Assembly: GCA_001567165.1 (NCBI GenBank)
Contig: LNFQ01000043.1
Location: 1 to 43,117 of the forward strand
Direction: 5' to 3'
Origin: Bacteroidetes bacterium OLB11
Lineage (GTDB): Bacteria > Bacteroidota > Bacteroidia > Chitinophagales > Chitinophagaceae
DNA length: 43,117 nucleotides
The translations under genes were made by a program, and so were the position numbers. The notes under the pieces were generated by a model. That model was not told the DNA's origin and made no database searches. It was given only the letters and a program-made list of their open reading frames with translations. The stretch's first letter is position 1. Each line of letters starts with the position of its first letter. Shown piece after piece: positions 36,591-43,117 of the stretch.

Positions 36591-37541
36591 TCAGGGTTCA
36601 AATTTTGAGGAATTTGAAATTTTTTTACATTGTTCGATCAAATTGAATAAAATAGTTTCAATCGCTTTTTGGTCTTTATTTTTATAGATTTGATGCAGCT
36701 TAGGAGCTATTTCAATATACTGATATTCATGATTATATTTTGAAATATCATCTAATGAATATTGAAGATTAGCATCATCTTTGGAAATATATATTCGACT
36801 AAAATTATAAAATGAATATTCCTGCAAATTATCCACACCACTCACATCAACATAATCTTTCACTTCAACTTTTGAATTGCATGAATCCAATTTAATTTCT
36901 TGCAAATGACCAAATTGATAGGTTCTTCCATTAAAATTCAAATACGGTTTTTCAAAATTAATTCCATGAGTTCTTCTAATTTGATTTGCCCCATCATCAT
37001 TGGCTTCTGTACGGCTCAATTCTGTCAAAGGGAATGGATCGGGATATACTCTTTGATCAATTTGATATTGATTCACATCATTAAATAAGAATGGGTAAGC
37101 CATGTTAATATCTTCAATCATTTTATTTCGCTGCTTCTCTGGCAATAGCTTATCCAGCTTCGCTTTCATTCCATTTTCAAATGACACACTCACGGTCAGA
37201 AATACAAAAATCAACGTAAAAATAATAGCAAAATTTTTCCAAAAATAAAGAGGTTCAATAGGGTAAAAATTCAAAAATGAATTATGCGTAAAAAATCGAA
37301 AACCAAAATAAATAAATGCCAACAAACAAATAATTGAATAAATCCCAAAGGAATAATTTGTATAAAATAAATTACTGATTGAGAATTGTTTGAGGAATAA
37401 ATAGTCTAAATTAAAATACCCTAAATAGAAATATAAAAGATGAAGAGAAAAACCAATAAAGAGAATAGGAATAAAATGGGTATTCCAAATAATGGGATAT
37501 CTTTCTATTAAAAATTGTTGTATTTGGCGATAAAACTTCAT
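36591..37541 (-). CDS. Membrane protein of unknown function (ABC cluster, part 1)
   Basis: A 316-residue protein with three hydrophobic helices at about 22-44, 62-82 and 102-120 (IPILFIGFSLHLLYFYLGYF, IYSIICLLAFIYFGF, FAIIFTLIFVFLTVSVSF), then a soluble domain to the end (NDVNQYQIDQRVYPDPFPL, YNFSRIYISKDDA). The start MKFYRQIQQFLIERYPIIWN resembles Bacteroidota membrane proteins found beside ABC ATPases of this sort. It begins 14 bases after the ATPase stop. It may be the membrane partner of the ATPase, but it does not look like a standard permease. No known family is recognised. Confidence 0.65.
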   Translation of the reverse strand: MKFYRQIQQFLIERYPIIWNTHFIPILFIGFSLHLLYFYLGYFNLDYLFLKQFSISNLFYTNYSFGIYSIICLLAFIYFGFRFFTHNSFLNFYPIEPLYFWKNFAIIFTLIFVFLTVSVSFENGMKAKLDKLLPEKQRNKMIEDINMAYPFLFNDVNQYQIDQRVYPDPFPLTELSRTEANDDGANQIRRTHGINFEKPYLNFNGRTYQFGHLQEIKLDSCNSKVEVKDYVDVSGVDNLQEYSFYNFSRIYISKDDANLQYSLDDISKYNHEYQYIEIAPKLHQIYKNKDQKAIETILFNLIEQCKKISNSSKFEP

Positions 37542-37555
37542 AATTTGAGCATGGG

Positions 37556-38713
37556 TTATTGATTGAAAAATCTTCTGGTTGACACAGAAATATCTCTAAA
37601 ATATTTGATTCTGATTTTTTTATCAAGTAATAAATGTAAAAAATCATCGACTGTAATATCGAGCATTTCAATATAATAATTATTACCTGAAAATTTGAGC
37701 TGCTGGCAGTTTACACCTTCTAAAGCACTCATCAACTCATCTCGTGAATTTTCAATTTCCATTTCGATAATTAAATTTTGATTTTGTGTATTCGCTTCCG
37801 TTTTCATTTTATTAAAACTAGAAGGAAGCCCCTCTTTCAGAAAAATAATATCATCTGAAACCTTTTCTACTTCATATAATTGTTGTGAGCTCAAAACTAT
37901 ACCCAATGGATTCACTAAACTTTTTCCCAAAAATTTTAAGTCTTCAATAATAAGTTGTTGAGATAAAATATCCAAATTAGCCAAAGGTTCATCTAAAAAA
38001 AGCACCTTCGGATTTCGCAAAAAAGTACGTGCTAATTCAAACCTCATTTTATAACCCGATGATAATTTTGACCATTGATAATTTCGATAATTCCAAAGCC
38101 CAAAACGAATCATCCACATCAATACGATATACTCATTTTCATTCGGACTGACTCCATAATGAGTTGCAGTCAATTTTAAATTTTCTTTGACACTTCCATA
38201 CCATTTAGGGGTTCGTTGTGGAATGTATGTCAGCTTTGTTCTCAAGGCATATAGGTCTTGATTTGGCTGTGTAAAATGATATCGAATTTTGCCACCACTA
38301 ATCGCTAAATCTTGTGCTAACATCCTCAATAAAGTTGTTTTCCCATTTCCATTTTCACCCACCAAACCTATTAGCTGCCCTTCCATAATTTCAAGACTGA
38401 CAGGGCCTAATTTGAATTGATTATTTTTATATTCTTTACTTATATTTTCGGCTGAAAATAATAATTGATTGTTGGGCTTTTGTTTAAAGTCAATTTTGCA
38501 TATTGTATTTGCAAGTTCTTTTGCTTTCGCACTATATTGAATATTATTTTCAGGATTTTTTGCTCTCCAATCAGCCAGTTCTATACATTTTTTATAGATT
38601 GACAAATCTGAAGTATCCAATGCAGCATCAGTCAATACTCTAAATCCAGTATTTTCATTTTTCCATTCAAAATAATTTATGGCTTCATCCACCTTTTTTG
38701 TAAGTAGATTCAT
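37556..38713 (-). CDS. ABC transporter ATP-binding protein with extra N-terminal helical region
   Basis: A 385-residue ABC ATPase. Walker A is GENGNGKTT (119-127), the Q loop is near YIPQR (163-167), the signature is LSSGY (217-221), Walker B VLFLDEP (237-243), and the switch His is replaced by VLSSQQLYEVE (His to Gln). The first 80 residues form a helical region outside the nucleotide-binding domain, and the last 85 residues (after about 300) form a small alpha+beta domain ending STRRFF. The signature is LSSGY rather than LSGGQ. It is followed at once by two membrane proteins of unknown type, which suggests a three-gene exporter or a non-transport membrane complex. Intact frame. Confidence 0.85.
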   Translation of the reverse strand: MNLLTKKVDEAINYFEWKNENTGFRVLTDAALDTSDLSIYKKCIELADWRAKNPENNIQYSAKAKELANTICKIDFKQKPNNQLLFSAENISKEYKNNQFKLGPVSLEIMEGQLIGLVGENGNGKTTLLRMLAQDLAISGGKIRYHFTQPNQDLYALRTKLTYIPQRTPKWYGSVKENLKLTATHYGVSPNENEYIVLMWMIRFGLWNYRNYQWSKLSSGYKMRFELARTFLRNPKVLFLDEPLANLDILSQQLIIEDLKFLGKSLVNPLGIVLSSQQLYEVEKVSDDIIFLKEGLPSSFNKMKTEANTQNQNLIIEMEIENSRDELMSALEGVNCQQLKFSGNNYYIEMLDITVDDFLHLLLDKKIRIKYFRDISVSTRRFFNQ

Positions 38714-38768
38714 GTGAATTTGTTTTTAATGAATATTAAAATTACTATAAAATTTATTGAAATCAAGA

Positions 38769-40689
38769 TTATAGTTTAAAACTATATCCTAGCAATAACA
38801 TTCTTGAAGGCATCACACTTCCTAACAAATCACTATAAGATTCATTTAGAATATTATCAACTTCCAAATAAACACTTCCATATTTTTTTGGTAACGCATA
38901 ACCAATTTTTCCTGACATCAAAAAATAGGAAGGCGAGAGATAAGCATTAATAGCACTTTCCGATTTTTTTTCACGATTTTTATAAACAGCATTCCATGAG
39001 AGTGAAAATTTTTGATAAGAACCTACAAATGCTATATTCAAAATATGCTTTGCATGTGATGACAGATAAAATGAAATGATAGAATCTTCACTTTGAGTGT
39101 TTAGATAGGTATATCCCAAAGATGCAAACAAGGAGAAATCCTTACTTATTTTTTTGCTAAAATGAATATCCGATTCAAAGCCTGTTGTTTTCACTTCTGA
39201 ATTATTAGTAGCAAGTGCATACACTTTTCCCGGTACTAAATTTTCAGTTCGTGGCATATCTATATAATTAGTTTGTGTCCAATCAATCAAGTTATGTTGC
39301 TTTCGATAAAACAGCGTATTATTCCATTTGAAAGCATTCGAAAAACGATAGTCTGCACCGATTTCAATATTCCATGCACTTTCAGGATTCAAATCAGGAT
39401 TTCCAATGCTTCCACCACTCACATTGGGTTTATTATAATTATTGTAACGCTCTGTGAAATCAGCATCCCTTACAGATTTTCCAACAGAAGTTCTTAATGT
39501 CATTTGATTTGGCGACCATGCTAAATTCACTTGTGGTAACAACTGCACACCATACACCTCATCAGCTTCAAGACGAAGACTCTCGTTCAAAAATAAATCT
39601 TTCAATAATTGATGTTTCATCATACCAAAAACAGCACCATGCAAAAGGCTGTGATTTCCTCTATCATTAGAAACTATATCCTTTTTTGAAAATTGCAATC
39701 CACCGGTAAATGCATTATTCTCATCAATATTTTCTGTGTAATGAGATTGTATAAAAAATAATTTTGAGCGATTGTCATTTGGTTTTGAAGAAGGATTATA
39801 CCAATACTGATCATGCAACATCTTAAATGCAGCATCGGTTTGCCACAAACCATTTTCCATTTTTTTAATTAAAGAAACCTGTGACCAAAATGTATTTACT
39901 TTTTCATTTGCAGTATCTGAAAGAAATGTAGTATAAAAATTTTGAGCATTAAAATCTCTAAAATCAGCAGCCACTCTTGCATTCAGCCTCCAATTATGAT
40001 TGAATGAATGTGCATAAGAAATATTCCCAATATTCAAATGAGCAAAACCATTGGTGCCTCTCAATTCATTTCCATTCGTATGATTTGACATAAAACTTCC
40101 AGTCAATACATTTTTTTCTGAAGAAGTTTTCAAAAAAACAGAACCTGAATAAGTGTTGTATTGTCCGGCACTCAAATCTAATTTGGCATCATTTCCTTTG
40201 TTCATTTTTTGAGAAAAAGTCTTTGTGATAATATTAATCACCCCGCCTACGGCCTCCGAACCATAGATAGCTGATGATGCACCTTTCAGCACTTCGATAC
40301 GCTCAATCTCTGCTGGATGAATGGGAATAGTTGCATTAAAATGCCCTGTCAGTGGGTCGTTGAGCTTCACCCCATCAATAATCACTAACACTTGTTGAAA
40401 CGTTCCACCTCTAATGACGATATCACTTTGTGCTCCCAAAGCACCTCTTTGTTGCACCTCAATACCGGGTATATATTTCAATAATTCATCCAAAGAATGA
40501 ACAGGTAATTTATAAAAAAAATCACCTTTTAAAACCACAAGATTTCGTCCTGTTTCCTTCATTTTTTGTTCGCTTAAATTTGCAGTAATGGTCACGTTTC
40601 CAAGTTCAGCTAACTCATTCGATAATTGCTGAGCATGATTCACATTAAAAGAAAAAACACATAAGCATATCAAAGTCCAATTTTTTCAT
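38769..40689 (-). CDS. TonB-dependent receptor, BtuB-like (frame broken in the signal peptide)
   Basis: About 639 residues when repaired. ATG 40689 begins MK and the reading should run NWTLICLCVFSFNVNHAQQ; removing one A/T from the run at 40681-40686 joins it to the long frame, which otherwise would have to start at a TTG at 40673. The plug domain (about 25-140) shows RNLVVLKGDFFYKLPVHSLD, IPGIEVQQRGALG, VIRGGTFQQVLVIIDGVKLND and ASSAIYGSEAVGGVINII, the BtuB/vitamin-B12-receptor-like pattern. The barrel ends RMLLLGYSFKL. The ligand may be cobalamin or another chelate; no riboswitch is seen upstream, only a TACATTTG -7 box on the minus strand (about 40708-40715). It lies upstream of the ABC cluster, but linkage is unproven. 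Confidence 0.88.
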
Positions 40690-40830
40690 ATCTATTTTTT
40701 TGAACCGCAAATGTAATATCTAGCTTTCCAAAATTGAATATCATTTTAATCAGTGTCTAAAATTTATTTTGTCCTAAATTACACATTAGAAATATAGGTA
40801 TATAATAAAAATCAAATCTGAATAAGACAA

Positions 40831-40862
40831 TTTGAAAAATCAATGTACATGCAATACCTTTG
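40831..40862 (+). promoter_or_regulatory. Promoter of the PfkB-family kinase gene
   Basis: TTTG (40831-40834), 20 bases, TACCTTTG (40855-40862). This is a Bacteroidota consensus match with spacing one above the usual 19. The ATG at 40907 is 44 bases on, allowing a short AT-rich leader. Confidence 0.7.
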
Positions 40863-40906
40863 CCCACCTTAGTATTATATTAATCACTTTCAAAAAATTA
40901 AAAAAA

Positions 40907-41833
40907 ATGTCCCTTTTAATAGCAGGCACAATGGCATTCGATGCAATTGAAACTCCCTTTGGAAAAACAGATAAAATAGTTGGCGGCTCAGCAACATACG
41001 CAGCATGGAGTGCTTCTCATTTTACAAATGAAATCAAACAAATATCAATCATTGGTGGCGACTTCCCTCAAGATGAAATTGATGCTTTAAAAGCTCGTGG
41101 AGTTCAATTTGAAGGGGTTGAACAAAAAGAAAATGAAAAATCTTTTTTTTGGAGTGGTAAATATCACTTAGACATGAACACTCGCGACACACTTGCAACT
41201 GACTTAAATGTGCTGACTCAATTCAACCCACAACTACCTGATTCTTATCAAAATGCTGACTATTTAATGTTGGGAAATTTAATGCCTTCCTTGCAAAAAC
41301 AAATTATCACACAACTAAAAGTAAAACCAAAATTAATCATAATGGATACCATGAATTTTTGGATGGATACTGCATTAGATGATTTAAAAGAAGTGATGAC
41401 AATGATTGATGTGCTTATGGTAAATGATAGTGAAGCTCGACAATTGAGTGGTGAATATTCACTCGTGAAAGCAGCTCAAAAAATAATGCAAATGGGGCCT
41501 AAATATTTAATTATAAAAAAAGGGGAACATGGTGCTCTTTTGTTTCATGAACACAACCAAGTTTTCTTTGCACCTGCCCTACCTCTTGATGATGTTTTTG
41601 ACCCAACAGGAGCCGGTGATACCTTTGCCGGTGGATTCATTGGTCATATCGCTCGCACAAACGACATCTCTTATGACAATATGAAAACTGCCATCATTAT
41701 TGGTAGTGCGATGGCTAGCTTCGTTGTAGAAAGTTTCGGAACTCAAAAACTCAAAGAAATTACACATGAAAATATCTCAAAACGCTTAAATCGTTTTATT
41801 GATTTAGTCAATTTTGACATCAAACTTTCATAG
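40907..41833 (+). CDS. PfkB-family sugar/nucleoside kinase
   Basis: A 308-residue ribokinase-fold kinase. The start is ATG 40907 (MSLLIAGTMAFDAIETPFG), because the family begins there and a promoter lies between it and the ORF's earlier ATG. It shows the substrate-site GGSATYAAWSASHF (26-39), IIKKGEHGALLF, and the catalytic anion-hole motif DPTGAGDTFAGGF (about 232-244, catalytic Asp in GAGD). The subfamily is a Bacteroidota one often labelled sugar or adenosine kinase; the substrate is not predictable. It is transcribed alone. Intact frame. Confidence 0.88.
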   Translation: MSLLIAGTMAFDAIETPFGKTDKIVGGSATYAAWSASHFTNEIKQISIIGGDFPQDEIDALKARGVQFEGVEQKENEKSFFWSGKYHLDMNTRDTLATDLNVLTQFNPQLPDSYQNADYLMLGNLMPSLQKQIITQLKVKPKLIIMDTMNFWMDTALDDLKEVMTMIDVLMVNDSEARQLSGEYSLVKAAQKIMQMGPKYLIIKKGEHGALLFHEHNQVFFAPALPLDDVFDPTGAGDTFAGGFIGHIARTNDISYDNMKTAIIIGSAMASFVVESFGTQKLKEITHENISKRLNRFIDLVNFDIKLS

Positions 41834-42371
41834 TTATTTTCTATAATTAAAAAGCCTCAAAATATACTCACAAAGGAGAGTTTTAAAGCACTATTGAGTA
41901 TTTAATCCTACTCAAAGAGTTTAATTCTTTCTTTTAATTAAAATTCGTTCAGGATATTGTTGTAGGTATCAATTTTATTCCTTTCCCTAACTGCCTATTT
42001 TACCACTTTATCATTTTAGATTATTCCTCAGTATTGATTTTTCACATTCAGTCCTATTGTCCTAAAAACTCTTAGAGCAGGATTAGACAAACAATATGGT
42101 AATTCTATGCAAGCAATCGTTATGGGAGTCAAAAAATATGGTATTATCAACGAACATCACACCAAACAATTCATTTTCTTAATCAAGCAGATGAAACAAT
42201 TGAATATCAAGATGAGGAAGATAGCAATCATTTTTGAGCAACTCTTATTCTATACGATAATTGAAGAGCGAATTTCTATGTCCCAAACAGTTTCACAGAT
42301 TAATCAATCTTTGACAGATTTCAAAAAAGAACATCAAATAACATTTTAATTTACAACTAAAATATAAATTG
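41834..42371 (+). other. Gap of about 540 bases with a decayed coding relic
   Basis: No intact gene is convincing. From about 42065 a protein-like stretch reads LRAGLDKQYGNSMQAIVMGV and then KKYGIIN; an ATG-initiated frame of 80 residues runs 42107-42349. In the middle the neighbouring frame reads FLNQADETIEYQDEEDSNHF, which looks more protein-like than the open one, so this seems to be an old gene with shifts. It lies directly upstream of a decayed PIN-domain gene and could be what is left of its partner, but I do not recognise the family. Confidence 0.35.
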
Positions 42372-42773
42372 ATGAAAGTAATAATTTCCCTGAAAGATGC
42401 CAATATCTTTATTGATTTGTATGATTTAGGAATGATTATTATTTTCAATCTCGAATAAAAGATGCACACAACTTCCGCAGTTTAATACGAATTGTATTCC
42501 AAGTAATAAGGAATGCTTCAAGCATATCAATCAGTTGGTAGGGTTTCTATTCATAACTTACAAGAACAAGCCATTAATGAAATTGGTAATGAAAATTATC
42601 TAAAGCATTTATCAGAAGCCGAGAAGTCCATGTTGCAAGTTGTCAGCAAAATAAATGTTTGTCTATTGAATAGTAAAAAAAATAAAGCAATTGAATACCA
42701 TGGTATAATTTAGATTTTTGATAAATTCGTTGAAACAGCAATACAAACATCAAAGCAAGTAAAAGCATATTAA
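42372..42773 (+). pseudogene. Decayed PIN-domain protein gene
   Basis: Pieces of one PIN-domain ribonuclease-like protein lie in order across three frames. ATG 42372 gives MKVIISLKDANIFIDLYDLG, with the first catalytic Asp in DANIFID. Around 42462 comes MHTTSAV. From 42513 there is LLQAYQSVGRVSI-like sequence, then NYLKHLSEAEKSMLQVVSKI, matching the LSxADxSVLxLA block (the second acidic site, here AE). Then EYHGII, a TAG at 42711-42713 where a Trp is expected, and IFDKFVETAIQTSKQ to a stop at 42771. There are at least four lesions (two shifts, three stops), and they are not only in homopolymers, so this is real decay. PIN proteins of this kind are often toxins of toxin-antitoxin pairs. Confidence 0.6.
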
Positions 42774-43059
42774 ATCAACTTGTAGCTTTAAATTTTCTTT
42801 TTGGAAGAATCAAAAATAGTTAAGAACATAGAAAAACGATTAAAATTTTGAAAGCAAAAAGAAACTTACAGCAAAAATCAAACTCCTTACAACTTCAGTT
42901 TTGCTAATAGATACTAAAGTATTTTGTATCAAACTTTGGTTTAAATTTGTTTATTCGTGCTTCGATTGAGGAATAAGGTCATACGGCCTAAAACCCAAAT
43001 CCGCTGCTCGTTTCAGAATAATAATTATCTCAAATTAATTGTAACTAAAAATAGTTGAA

Positions 43060-43117
43060 ATGAAAATATTACATACATCAGATTGGCATCTTGGGAGAAC
43101 ACTTTACTCCAAAAAAG
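43060..43117 (+). CDS. sbcD: Exonuclease SbcCD subunit D, N-terminal start (cut by window edge)
   Basis: ATG 43060 opens MKILHTSDWHLGRTLYSKK and runs off the window. The D-x-H of SDWHLG is the first metal-binding motif of calcineurin-like phosphoesterases, and MKILHTSDWHLG followed by LY is the usual opening of SbcD, the nuclease subunit that with SbcC cleaves DNA hairpins and blocked ends. Only 19 residues are visible, so the gene name is likely but not certain. The 286 bases before it, after the PIN relic, hold nothing I can recognise. Confidence 0.75.
   Translation, partial: MKILHTSDWHLGRTLYSKK

Noticed and set aside
38769..40800. Cobalamin riboswitch upstream of the BtuB-like receptor
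   Set aside because: Only about 30 bases separate the -7 box from the start codon, too little for this riboswitch, and no B12 box is visible.
1..43117. CRISPR arrays or long tandem repeats
   Set aside because: No regularly spaced repeat units were seen on reading the window; low-complexity A/T runs are the only repeated feature.

Overview
The window looks like an AT-rich chromosome segment from a member of the Bacteroidota, probably near the Chitinophagales/Saprospirales. The order-level placement is inference. The phylum call rests on several things read directly: promoters of the TTTG-N19-TAnnTTTG type, two TonB-dependent receptors, a secreted LamG protein with a type IX secretion sorting domain, a bacillithiol deacetylase (BshB1), DUF4836 and DUF4878 lipoproteins, and an almost complete lack of Shine-Dalgarno-like sites. 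No phage, conjugative element or CRISPR array is visible.

Layout. 1-2.3 kb: the tail of an IS5-type transposase, a broken YdeI-like gene, rarA, a decayed DUF1016 nuclease relic and tRNA-Lys. 2.5-6.7 kb: a short-chain dehydrogenase followed closely by an M16 peptidase-like subunit, a secreted carboxypeptidase-regulatory-like protein, a cysteine desulfurase and tRNA-Gln. 7.3-10.3 kb (minus strand): DUF4836 lipoprotein, PlsC and a PriA stub. 10.4-10.9 kb: two small Cys-rich lipoproteins. 11.1-17.5 kb: fluoride channel, exported coiled-coil protein, flippase, TauE half protein, LutB and a polysaccharide-deacetylase-like protein. 17.5-22.5 kb: hemW, a divergent Omp85-type protein, an L,D-transpeptidase and bshB1. 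22.6-31.1 kb: TonB receptor, hisS, a CoA-disulfide reductase/rhodanese fusion and the LamG protein. 31.2-35.7 kb: a third Cys-rich lipoprotein, a DUF4878 lipoprotein, pdxJ, murB and yidC. 36-40.7 kb: an ABC ATPase with two membrane proteins, and a BtuB-like receptor. 40.9-43.1 kb: a PfkB kinase, a decayed PIN-domain gene and the start of sbcD.

Most of the content is housekeeping and cell-envelope work: cell wall (murB, L,D-transpeptidase), outer membrane (Omp85, TonB receptors, lipoproteins), inner membrane (yidC, plsC, flippase), thiol and sulfur chemistry (cysteine desulfurase, bshB1, CoA-disulfide reductase), cofactors (pdxJ, hemW) and DNA maintenance (rarA, priA stub, sbcD).

The most striking global property is about twenty single-base frame breaks in twelve otherwise good genes. 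Nearly all sit in A/T homopolymers, and most look one base too long. Sequencing or assembly error is the leading explanation, but poly-A slippage or real decay cannot be excluded from the sequence alone. I list such genes as one feature spanning all the pieces and give the break position. The best candidate for something little described is the family of roughly 40-residue Cys-rich lipoproteins (three copies). I do not see a convincing new multi-gene defence or mobile system.
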